From NCBI GenBank assembly GCA_947464365.1, contig CANHWS010000218.1, positions 1-5,919 of the forward strand: 5,919 bases of DNA, given 5' to 3'. The notes beneath the pieces are model-generated. The model was not told where the DNA came from. It did no database searches and was given only the letters and a program-made list of their open reading frames with translations. Below are positions 1-5,919 of the stretch, piece by piece. The position numbers and the translations under genes were made by a program. The DNA comes from Cytophagaceae bacterium (GTDB lineage: Bacteria; Bacteroidota; Bacteroidia; Cytophagales; Flexibacteraceae). How positions within the stretch are numbered: position 1 is the stretch's first letter; every line of letters begins with the position of its first letter.

Positions 1-2
1 TA

Positions 3-16
3 CTAGCTGCTGCTAG
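3..16. repeat. Short inverted repeat downstream of the beta-helix gene
   Basis: CTAGC (3-7) and GCTAG (12-16) are perfect 5-bp arms around a 4-nt loop, 19 nt beyond the stop codon of the minus-strand beta-helix gene. It could be part of a terminator, but any T-tract would lie outside the window, so this is only a possible 3'-end hairpin. Confidence 0.25.
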
Positions 17-35
17 GTTTCGAGATCAGCTTGGG

Positions 36-2297
36 CTATTGCTTAACGAATCGTTTGCTGGTTTGCTGACCATTGGCGGATACCTTAACCACATATACAC
101 CCTGTGGCAAACTGCTAATGTCAATGGCTCCATTGTCTGTTTGGCCGCCTAGCATCCAGCTTTTGGCCAGCATCCTACTACCGATTAGGTTATAGGCCGA
201 AGCTTCTACTAAACCTTTAATCGCTACTTGGTTCTGGATGTAAAGGACGTCTTTGGCGGGGTTAGGGTAGATGCTGAACGTAGCGTTAGCTTTATCAGCA
301 AGGCTAGTGATTGCGCAGTTTTGGGTGAAAGTTCGGACCCGTGTAAAGGTTGAGTTGCCACCAGCCAATACTGTAGCCGCAAAATTGTAGGTGCCATTAC
401 CTACAGGTAGGTCCACCAAAACACGCGCTGTGCTGTCGTTGACATCAAAGGTGAGGCTATTAGCCACCACCACATTGTTAAGCATTAGGCTTCCAGAGGC
501 GTTGGCAGGGTCGCCATTCCTCATCGTGACCTTAATTAGGATAGGCACAGTTGTGCCGCCTGAGCCAGAGGCACAGAAGCTACTATCAGTGCCTTGGCCA
601 ACAATAATAGCTTGTGGGAAACTTGCTAATGGGGCACAAGACTGACCTCCGTTATTATTGTAGGTCGTTGCTGCATATCCTTGGTTGTCGGTTGCCACCT
701 CAACATGGCAGGCCACGCTCATGCTGCTTGTTCCTTGGCCTTGGTTGCCAGTAACGAGGCAGTTAACGCCACCTAGATCCCCATTCAATGAGATTCCTCC
801 TACATTGCGGTTGTTGGCGATGTAGGTTCCATTGAGGTAATAGTCAGTCCCATTAGTATTTGCCCAAACCCAAATAGGCCCAGTCCCCATATCGTTATCC
901 GAGATGTTGACATTGTTAATGGTGCGCATCTTATAGATACCAACGTAGTTGCCTAGGGCCATTACATTGCTCTTGATGACATAATCGTTAACTTGAGTGC
1001 CGCCGCAACACTCTTGTAGCAAGATTCCTTCTCCATCGGTACTGAGGTATCCACCAGCAAGGTTTCTAGTGCATTCTATATGGTTGTTCTCAATCCTGAC
1101 GTTCCAACCGCTAAAGTCAATGCCACGATTTTCGAACGTTGTGGCGCCCTGAGGGGTGACTCTGCCTGTTGGGCCCATATAGTCCGACCTGGTAGGTTTG
1201 GCAAGATCGTCGTACATCTTATTGCCCTTCATCACAAGCCCATTGCCAGCACCGATAATGGCCACTCGGCTAGTTTTATAGATCCAGTTATCAAGTACTT
1301 CGATGCCCGGTGAGAACAATGTTGGTTCCTCAGCTGGGGACGCCCAGAGTGCATATCCATCGATTGCCCATGTTCCAGTCGTTGTTAAGTAGGTTTTTTT
1401 ACGGTTGACGGAGATGCCATAGTGTGCATCAAAATCAAACAAAGGACGCTCAGCGGCTGTCAAAAGGCGCATCCTAGTGGTGTTCCGCTGTTGGATAGCG
1501 TAGCCCTCCATCAAGAAGTTGTCCTTGGGTAGACCATCATTGAGACGGCACTTGGCCACAATGCAGTTTGCCGCTACGTTGACGTCAACATTGGTGCTAA
1601 AGCGCCAAGAGAATCGCTGCCATGGTTTTTGACCGACAGCTGGCACACCAGGGTCTGCTAAAGCTGCATTGTTACTGCGCACACCCATCACGACCACATT
1701 ACGGATTGCACCAGATGGTTGCCGATTTGAAAAGCCAGCAACTTGAACCCAGTCTGGCTGGAATTTGATCACGGCACGGTTGATATCAAGGTCTACCACA
1801 CCCATGTTGGATCCTCCAACTTCGCCTGAAATGAGCTTGAAAGCAGTGCTGTTATCAGTTCCGGAGCCGCCATTTGCCAGGGTGTCAAACACATACTGTG
1901 GGAACTCGATCATGCTCGGTGGCACAAAGCTGGCCTGCATTGGGTCGTTTTGCCCTGCTGGGATCACATCACCACGAAGGATTACGCCAGATTTAACCTT
2001 GACGGTTTGGCTGCTGTAGTACTTTCCTGCTGGGAAAAATAAAACACCTCCGCCTCGAGCATGGAGGGTATCAACACCCGCTGCAATGGCTGGGTAATCG
2101 TCTTGCTGATCATTGGCAATTGCACCAAAATCTGCAACTGAAATCACCGTGCTCCACTTCAGGCTATCAGTCCAGTGGTTGTTGGTGATGGCGTAGTTCG
2201 TTTTGTAGGGGTTGTTGGTCGGGAACTGAGCCATTGCCGTTCCGTACGCCAAGGTCATCAAGACCACAGCCAATATCGATTTTCTAAAGCAATACAT
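36..2297 (-). CDS. Secreted parallel beta-helix (pectate-lyase superfamily) protein with T9SS type A sorting domain
   Basis: A 753-residue exported protein, probably a surface or released polysaccharide-active or polysaccharide-binding protein. Residues 1-23 form a signal peptide (basic FRK, hydrophobic core, cleavage after AMA). Residues 53-110 match the N-terminal part of the pectate-lyase-3 / GH28-like fold: VADFGAIANDQQDD, then GGGVLFFPAGKYY and GVILRGD. Roughly residues 150-560 carry the N- and G-rich turns of a right-handed beta-helix, with an adjacent cysteine pair near 430-431. Residues about 584-661 look like an Ig-like beta-sandwich. The last about 80 residues are a type A sorting domain (YPNPAKD at 677-683, later LPQGVYVVKVS, basic KRFVKQ end), which directs T9SS secretion and is normally cleaved off. 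The ATG start is supported by the signal peptide and by a -7 box 25 nt upstream. Catalytic residues and substrate cannot be assigned; a structural or adhesive role is possible. Confidence 0.9.
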   Translation of the reverse strand: MYCFRKSILAVVLMTLAYGTAMAQFPTNNPYKTNYAITNNHWTDSLKWSTVISVADFGAIANDQQDDYPAIAAGVDTLHARGGGVLFFPAGKYYSSQTVKVKSGVILRGDVIPAGQNDPMQASFVPPSMIEFPQYVFDTLANGGSGTDNSTAFKLISGEVGGSNMGVVDLDINRAVIKFQPDWVQVAGFSNRQPSGAIRNVVVMGVRSNNAALADPGVPAVGQKPWQRFSWRFSTNVDVNVAANCIVAKCRLNDGLPKDNFLMEGYAIQQRNTTRMRLLTAAERPLFDFDAHYGISVNRKKTYLTTTGTWAIDGYALWASPAEEPTLFSPGIEVLDNWIYKTSRVAIIGAGNGLVMKGNKMYDDLAKPTRSDYMGPTGRVTPQGATTFENRGIDFSGWNVRIENNHIECTRNLAGGYLSTDGEGILLQECCGGTQVNDYVIKSNVMALGNYVGIYKMRTINNVNISDNDMGTGPIWVWANTNGTDYYLNGTYIANNRNVGGISLNGDLGGVNCLVTGNQGQGTSSMSVACHVEVATDNQGYAATTYNNNGGQSCAPLASFPQAIIVGQGTDSSFCASGSGGTTVPILIKVTMRNGDPANASGSLMLNNVVVANSLTFDVNDSTARVLVDLPVGNGTYNFAATVLAGGNSTFTRVRTFTQNCAITSLADKANATFSIYPNPAKDVLYIQNQVAIKGLVEASAYNLIGSRMLAKSWMLGGQTDNGAIDISSLPQGVYVVKVSANGQQTSKRFVKQ

Positions 2298-2322
2298 ACA
2301 CTTGAATGGTTAGGTGTGTATG

Positions 2323-2330
2323 CAAAGTTA
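2323..2330 (-). promoter_or_regulatory. Candidate -7 promoter box of the beta-helix gene
   Basis: On the minus strand this reads TAACTTTG, an exact match to the Bacteroidota -7 consensus TAnnTTTG. It ends 25 nt before the ATG at 2297, which would give a short leader. No TTTG or TTG -33 element is visible 17-23 nt further upstream, so recognition by the primary sigma factor alone is uncertain. Confidence 0.5.
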
Positions 2331-2466
2331 GTGGACTTTGTGAGTAACTCACCTAGATCTATTACAGAACTACCCAAAATTAATCCTCTAGATTGGGATG
2401 TGTTATCTAGGCAGCCTAAGAATTTGACTTATTGTATTGACTTCCAGAACGTAAGACCAGGCTGAG

Positions 2467-2525
2467 CTTAGGCCATAACCACATTCTAGCTGAGTTTAGT
2501 AGAGAATGATATGGTTGGGACTAAG
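2467..2525 (-). terminator. Long imperfect hairpin just after the response-regulator gene
   Basis: Arms at 2467-2487 and 2503-2525 pair through blocks of 5 (CTTAG/CTAAG), 2, 5 and 6 bp (CATTCT/AGAATG), broken by two mismatches, one single-base bulge and a 3-nt bulge, around a 15-nt loop. The hairpin starts 7 nt past the regulator stop codon on the minus strand, where a terminator or 3'-stabilising structure would be expected. No T-run follows on the minus strand, so it is not a classical intrinsic terminator. It lies in the 235-nt spacer (2298-2532) that also leads into the beta-helix gene, so a regulatory leader element is an alternative. Confidence 0.4.
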
Positions 2526-2532
2526 GCCATAC

Positions 2533-3030
2533 CTAGCTAAGCAACGATTGCCGAAGCATAAATTCCATCTTCTCATTGGCCTCGAGCAGATCTTGGGTTA
2601 GCTGCTCATTTTCTTGCCTCAGGTGCCAGATTTCGTAAGCATTCATGATCGAGATCATTAGTTCCTTAGCATCCCAAGGTTTGGTGATGTACCGATAGAC
2701 CTGCCCCAAGTTGATGGCATTGATCACAGCCTCAATATCCGCAAAACCAGTAAGCAGTATCCGGATTGGTTTTGGGTGGTCTGGCAGGATGCTCGCCAGA
2801 AACTCCACACCAGTCATCTGTGGCATCCGCTGATCTGTCACAATGATGTTGATGTCCTCTTTATCTAAAATAACACGACCCTCTGCCCCAGATAGGGCTG
2901 TAAAAACCGTAAAGTCTCGTCTGAAGGTCGCCTTGAAGGCAGTTAGGTTGTTTTCTTCGTCATCGACATACAAAATCCTGACCTTTTCTTTCTCAAGGGG
3001 TACTTTCAGTGAGTGGTCAACACTAGACAT
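2533..3030 (-). CDS. Receiver-only response regulator (HupR/RpfG-type REC) with C-terminal coiled coil
   Basis: A 165-residue cytoplasmic response regulator, counted from the ATG at 3030. REC-domain landmarks are all present: acidic pocket D23-D24-E25 (ILYVDDEENN), phospho-acceptor D66 in IVTDQRMPQMTG, switch threonine T94 in ILLTGFAD, and K117 in YITKPWDAKE. The DQRMP and RYITKPWD wording is typical of the HupR/RpfG-like receiver subgroup. Residues about 135-158 (ENEQLTQDLLEANEKMEF) form a short helical, probably coiled-coil tail, and there is no DNA-binding, GGDEF, HD-GYP or phosphatase output domain. It therefore probably acts through protein-protein contact or as a phosphate relay. A TTG start at 3042 would add four residues, but the ATG is preferred because it places a -7-like box 22 nt upstream. 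It diverges from the ThiF-like gene, and the partner kinase is unknown; the receptor at 5232 is a candidate by proximity only. Confidence 0.88.
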   Translation of the reverse strand: MSSVDHSLKVPLEKEKVRILYVDDEENNLTAFKATFRRDFTVFTALSGAEGRVILDKEDINIIVTDQRMPQMTGVEFLASILPDHPKPIRILLTGFADIEAVINAINLGQVYRYITKPWDAKELMISIMNAYEIWHLRQENEQLTQDLLEANEKMEFMLRQSLLS

Positions 3031-3052
3031 GGCAGGTATCAAAAGGGTTCAA

Positions 3053-3061
3053 CAAATTGTA
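3053..3061 (-). promoter_or_regulatory. Degenerate -7-like box of the response-regulator gene
   Basis: On the minus strand this reads TACAATTTG, which is the Bacteroidota -7 pattern with three instead of two spacer bases between TA and TTTG. It ends 22 nt before the ATG at 3030, the same distance seen for the exact boxes of neighbouring genes. No -33 element is evident. Confidence 0.3.
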
Positions 3062-3148
3062 AAGCAATATCATAGAGGCAGCCCTATGGCTTAGCATCAG
3101 CTAACAATATGGCCTTAAAAGTAGGCAAATATTCTGAGACTCCGGACC

Positions 3149-3182
3149 TTTGACTTGATACTAAAGATGTAAGTAAACTTCG
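3149..3182 (+). promoter_or_regulatory. Possible promoter of the ThiF-like gene
   Basis: TTTG at 3149-3152 and TAAACTTCG at 3174-3182 are 21 nt apart and resemble a Bacteroidota -33 / -7 pair, although the -7 half is imperfect (one extra spacer base and TTCG for TTTG). This lies in the divergent region between the regulator (start 3030) and the ThiF-like gene. It would give a leader of about 30 nt to the TTG at 3219 or about 100 nt to the ATG at 3288. A one-mismatch box TATTATTG at 3226-3233 is an alternative that would favour the ATG. Confidence 0.22.
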
Positions 3183-3287
3183 CTTTCGGCCCTAAGAAAC
3201 CCAAACTAGGGGGCGATTTTGGACCTATTATTGGGTACCAATCCTGATAACCTTCCATGCCAAGGTTATCGATGCTACGAAACCAAG

Positions 3288-4394
3288 ATGCAGACCAATC
3301 ATTTGATTCTCAATCCGGGTGTGCAGCAGCAGCTGAGCCAGATAATTAACTATCGTGTCTCAACACACCCGCAACTAGTGTTTGATCTCTATCAGCAGCA
3401 GTGGATGGAGTTGTATCAGCTACGTCATCCAACAACCCGCCTAAGCCATACTGATCGGGAAAGTGCCTTTGGAGCCTATCACAAAGGGCAGGACTTAACA
3501 TTGGCAGGCACTTGGGTTTACTACCCTTGGTCGGGCAGATTGCTACATATTTTAGCTGAAAATGACTTCATAGAGGTACGGACAAGTCGTAATCAGCTCA
3601 AGATAACGAAGGAAGAACAGGCTAATTTGCGTACCAAGACTATTGGCATTGTGGGTCTTTCGGTCGGGGCTGCCATCGCGACCACCATTGCGCAAGAGCG
3701 TGGGGCCGGATACATCAAACTGGCTGATTTTGATACACTTGAGCTTAGTAACCTCAACAGGATCAAGGCTGGGTTGCACATGTCTGGTTTGAACAAAGCT
3801 GTCATTACGGCACAAGCAATTGCCGAACTTGATCCTTACTTACGGGTGGAGGTATTTTCGGATGGACTAACCACTGAGAATATCGAGTCATTTTTCGGCG
3901 GTTTAACCCCATTAGACCTGGTCGTCGAGGAGTGTGATGACCTCAGTACCAAACAATTAGTTAGGTTACAGGCCCGTCTCCAACGCATTCCTGTCCTGAT
4001 GGAAACCAACGATCGTGGGATGCTTGATATTGAGCGTTTTGATCTTGCGCCAGACGCTAAGTTGTTACATGGCCTTATGCCTGAGGGTCCGGCAGCATTA
4101 CAATCCCTTGCTCCTGCAGCTCGGATGGCAATGGTTTGGCAGATGATCAACGGAGATTTGATGAGTTCACGGCTTAAAGATTCGTTTACAGAAATTGGCA
4201 AGTCCCTTACAACATGGCCACAGCTAGCTAGTTCGGTCGTGATTGGTGGCGGGGTTGTGGCCGAGGTAAGCCGGAAAATCCTACTTGGCGAAAGTATCAG
4301 GGCTGGGCGGTACTATTTTGATATTGATACCATCCTTAAGCAGCCAGAGCCAATGCCTGATCTCATTCAGGATCAGTTTGCATTGCAAGTTTGA
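3288..4394 (+). CDS. Stand-alone E1/ThiF-like adenylyltransferase, Rv1355c (MoeY)-like ThiF module
   Basis: A 368-residue protein (from ATG 3288) with an E1/MoeB/ThiF-type nucleotide-binding domain, expected to adenylate a carboxylate using ATP. Residues 119-127 give the Rossmann loop IGIVGLSVG. Residues 147-158 (DFDTLELSNLNR) carry the family's D149, N155 and arginine R158, followed by K170 and the EECDD acidic motif at 214-218. An N-terminal region (about 1-112, with YYPWSGRLLHIL) and a C-terminal block (TWPQLASSVVIGGGVVAEVSRKILLGE split at 309-335) resemble Rv1355c-family proteins as I recall them; those usually continue into a nitroreductase domain, which is absent here. The only cysteine is C216, so there is no CxxC zinc site and no usual E1 catalytic cysteine. 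The same frame is open from a TTG at 3219 (23 extra residues, two cysteines); that extension is not family-like, so the ATG is preferred, with moderate certainty. It is followed after 78 nt by the acyltransferase gene. The substrate is unknown. Confidence 0.82.
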   Translation: MQTNHLILNPGVQQQLSQIINYRVSTHPQLVFDLYQQQWMELYQLRHPTTRLSHTDRESAFGAYHKGQDLTLAGTWVYYPWSGRLLHILAENDFIEVRTSRNQLKITKEEQANLRTKTIGIVGLSVGAAIATTIAQERGAGYIKLADFDTLELSNLNRIKAGLHMSGLNKAVITAQAIAELDPYLRVEVFSDGLTTENIESFFGGLTPLDLVVEECDDLSTKQLVRLQARLQRIPVLMETNDRGMLDIERFDLAPDAKLLHGLMPEGPAALQSLAPAARMAMVWQMINGDLMSSRLKDSFTEIGKSLTTWPQLASSVVIGGGVVAEVSRKILLGESIRAGRYYFDIDTILKQPEPMPDLIQDQFALQV

Positions 4395-4441
4395 GGTCTA
4401 GAACCATAAAAAATCAGCACTACACCATTCCGAATAAGTCT

Positions 4442-4449
4442 TATCTTTG
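4442..4449 (+). promoter_or_regulatory. Candidate -7 promoter box of the acyltransferase gene
   Basis: TATCTTTG matches TAnnTTTG exactly and ends 23 nt before the TTG start at 4473, inside the 78-nt gap after the ThiF-like gene. No -33 TTTG/TTG is seen at the expected distance. It suggests the acyltransferase may be transcribed separately from, or in addition to, read-through from the ThiF-like gene, after which no terminator hairpin is visible. Confidence 0.45.
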
Positions 4450-4472
4450 ACTAAACCAGAATTGTAAGCCTT

Positions 4473-5192
4473 TTGGACCCGATCCCGAGCATACATTTTC
4501 ATGCCTACAAGGCCACTGACGATCCTGACCTCTGCCAGAAATACTTGCAGGGGCATCGGCGCGTACTCGAGGCCGTAGGGGTTAAGAAGCTAACCTCTGC
4601 TAATGAGGTCTGGACACAAGATCCACATTGTTACGTCATCGTGGCCCAGGATCCTGCCACCGGAAGGGTCTTGGGAGGGACAAGGGTCCAGATTTCCACA
4701 CTAGCGTTTCCGCTTCCGATCGAAGGAGCCATTGGGATGATGGATCCTTCGATCCATCCATTTATTGCATCGATGCCGCCCTTGTCCTGTGCTGAAATGT
4801 GCGGCATGTGGAATAGTCGAGAGGTCGGCGGCATGGGCATCGGTAGTACCTATGTTAACCGAATAGGCATCTCCCTCCTGACACAGATTGGGGTTAGTAC
4901 CTTAGTCGGTTTGGCGGCCAGCTGGACCCTAGACATGGGCAAACGTGCTGGTTTTGTTGTTGCAGAGCAGTTTGGCCAGAGGGGCACTTTCTATTACCCC
5001 AAGGAAGATTTTATAGCTACGGCCATTATCATCCAGGACATCGTGAACCTTCCAGCAGCACACCCAGAGGAGCGTGCCTTGATCTTTGATTTGCGAAACC
5101 GCCCAGTTCAGGAGTCAATTGACCAGACCCGTATGGGACAAGTCAAGATCAGTTACGACCTCAAAATCAACATCCAACAGGCGACCAGTTGA
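4473..5192 (+). CDS. GNAT-fold acyltransferase, autoinducer / N-acyl-amino-acid synthase-like
   Basis: A 239-residue soluble protein with no signal peptide or membrane segment. Its layout fits a GNAT acyltransferase of the LuxI/FeeM-like branch. An N-terminal helix (about 19-35, YLQGHRRVLEAVGV) precedes the strands CYVIVAQD and GRVLGGTRVQ (53-73), which look like the acceptor-side beta hairpin. A conserved-looking block AEMCGMWNSREVGGMGIG (107-124) holds E108 and R116, where LuxI-type enzymes have an E-x-x-R element. A helix (134-158) follows, then GFVVAEQFGQRGTFYYPKEDF. The likely reaction is transfer of an acyl group from acyl-CoA or acyl-ACP to an amine; donor and acceptor are unknown. The start is TTG: an in-frame stop lies at 4452-4454, no ATG occurs before codon 89, and a -7 box sits 23 nt upstream; an ATT at 4461 is the only other early option. 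It lies 78 nt after the ThiF-like gene and 39 nt before the receptor. Family placement is by pattern only. Confidence 0.7.
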   Translation: MDPIPSIHFHAYKATDDPDLCQKYLQGHRRVLEAVGVKKLTSANEVWTQDPHCYVIVAQDPATGRVLGGTRVQISTLAFPLPIEGAIGMMDPSIHPFIASMPPLSCAEMCGMWNSREVGGMGIGSTYVNRIGISLLTQIGVSTLVGLAASWTLDMGKRAGFVVAEQFGQRGTFYYPKEDFIATAIIIQDIVNLPAAHPEERALIFDLRNRPVQESIDQTRMGQVKISYDLKINIQQATS

Positions 5193-5203
5193 TAGTATCA
5201 CTC

Positions 5204-5211
5204 TAGTTTTG
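5204..5211 (+). promoter_or_regulatory. Candidate -7 promoter box of the 7TMR-DISM gene
   Basis: TAGTTTTG matches TAnnTTTG exactly and ends 20 nt before the ATG at 5232, within the 39-nt gap after the acyltransferase stop. No -33 element is seen. It supports 5232 as the start and suggests an own promoter in addition to possible co-transcription. Confidence 0.45.
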
Positions 5212-5231
5212 TTCCGCTCATCAAATCAACC

Positions 5232-5919
5232 ATGCCCCCATTCAGATTATTGGATTTGATCAGGATGCCCCAAGGCCATTTGTACATAAGTCTCAGGCCA
5301 TCACGACTGCTTGTGCGCATCCTGTCAGTAGCTGTAATGATGGCCATGTTTGGCTTTGTTGCACTGGCGCAAAAGGATAAAGGCGCTCAATCCGGGCCAC
5401 AGTCGCCAGTCATTGTCGTGATGGCAGGCCAACCTTTGAGGCCAATAGGGCATTTTTTGTCCGTCTATACTGACTCCACCAGGCGATTGTCGCTCGGCCA
5501 AGTCATTGCAAAAGCAGCCTTTGCGCCTAGTAATAAAGATGTACTTAACCTAGGAATCGGGGAGGGGGCGCACTGGATCAAACTCAACCTTACCAATGCT
5601 ACACGCTACCCTGAGTTGCTCATCAACTTAGAGCAGCCCGTGCTGGACGGTGCAGAGGTGTATGTAATGTTTGGAGGCAAACTGCAGCAAACGCAATCTA
5701 TTTCGCCGATAAACAATTTTTTTGATAGGGCTTATCAGCATCAAAATCTCTTGTTTAAGGTCCAGATACCTATAGGCCAGACCACAACCGTTTACCTTAA
5801 GGTTTGGGCCGAGGAGGCTTTACACTTACCAGTCAAGTTAGGCACAGAGGCCGAAATCCTGCAGGACCTCACTTTTTTTGATTTCCTGAGCGGACTGTAT
5901 TACGGTCTAATGCTGGTCA
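5232..5919 (+). CDS. 7TMR-DISM family membrane receptor, N-terminal part (cut by window edge)
   Basis: An open frame of 229 codons runs without a stop to the right edge, so the gene is 3'-truncated by the window and not broken. Residues about 27-46 form a hydrophobic signal segment ending FVALAQ (cleavage after A46). Residues about 65-203 have the beta-rich character of the 7TMR-DISMED2 periplasmic sensor domain: HWIKLNLTN (114-122), LLINLEQPVLDGAEVYV (129-145), TVYLKVWAE (186-194). The final FDFLSGLYYGLMLV is the start of the first helix of the seven-helix 7TMR-DISM region. Such proteins sense extracellular ligands, often carbohydrate-like, and usually end in a histidine kinase, GGDEF or phosphatase module, which cannot be seen here. 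With ATG 5232 the stretch before the hydrophobic core is long (about 26 residues); an in-frame ATG at 5265 or TTG at 5280 would give a more ordinary signal peptide. Confidence 0.85.
   Translation, partial: MPPFRLLDLIRMPQGHLYISLRPSRLLVRILSVAVMMAMFGFVALAQKDKGAQSGPQSPVIVVMAGQPLRPIGHFLSVYTDSTRRLSLGQVIAKAAFAPSNKDVLNLGIGEGAHWIKLNLTNATRYPELLINLEQPVLDGAEVYVMFGGKLQQTQSISPINNFFDRAYQHQNLLFKVQIPIGQTTTVYLKVWAEEALHLPVKLGTEAEILQDLTFFDFLSGLYYGLMLV

Noticed and set aside
2175..2465. Plus-strand open frame of 96 codons over the beta-helix start and spacer
   Set aside because: It overlaps the signal-peptide end of a well-supported gene on the other strand, has no recognisable protein motif and no promoter-like box; treated as a chance frame.
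3552..4201. Minus-strand open frames inside the ThiF-like gene (up to 121 codons)
   Set aside because: They are antisense to the conserved E1 motifs, and their translations are low in family-like features; shadows of the real frame.
4395..4405. Palindromic-looking GGTCTAGAACC just after the ThiF-like stop
   Set aside because: The arms are only 3 bp with no room for a loop and no T-tract follows; it is not a credible terminator.
4395..4472. Idea that the acyltransferase is the frameshifted C-terminal half of a ThiF-nitroreductase fusion
   Set aside because: The downstream protein shows GNAT-type and not nitroreductase (FMN-binding) patterns, and an in-frame stop and a -7 box separate the two genes, so they are distinct genes.
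1..5919. tRNA/rRNA genes, CRISPR arrays, insertion sequences, integrase sites
   Set aside because: No cloverleaf-like sequence, regularly spaced repeats, transposase frames or terminal inverted repeats were recognised by reading both strands.

Overview
The window looks like chromosomal DNA from a member of the Bacteroidota, of moderate G+C by eye. Three things point there. The large exported protein ends in a type A sorting domain of the type IX secretion system (T9SS), which is confined to this phylum. Matches to the Bacteroidota -7 promoter box TAnnTTTG sit 20-25 nt upstream of several genes, and no clear Shine-Dalgarno sequences are seen. The right-hand gene is a 7TMR-DISM receptor, a family common in the Cytophagia and Saprospiria. 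The genus cannot be fixed from the sequence.

Left part, minus strand: a 753-residue secreted parallel beta-helix protein of the pectate-lyase superfamily (36-2297). It is preceded by a 235-nt spacer holding its -7 box and a long imperfect hairpin. Next on the same strand is a small REC-plus-coiled-coil response regulator (2533-3030).

Right part, plus strand, diverging from the regulator: a stand-alone E1/ThiF-like adenylyltransferase (3288-4394, possible TTG start at 3219), a GNAT-fold acyltransferase resembling autoinducer or N-acyl-amino-acid synthases (TTG start at 4473, to 5192), and the 5' part of a 7TMR-DISM membrane receptor (5232 to the right edge). The receptor runs off the window.

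Inferred logic: an adenylating enzyme and an acyltransferase lie directly before a membrane receptor with a periplasmic ligand-binding domain, and a receiver-only regulator diverges from them. This arrangement would fit a small make-and-sense signalling module. Each part is recognisable by family, but the link between them rests on gene order only; no substrate or ligand can be read from the sequence. The beta-helix protein may be an unrelated neighbour. No RNA genes, insertion sequences or CRISPR arrays were seen, and no gene-free stretch exceeds 300 bases.
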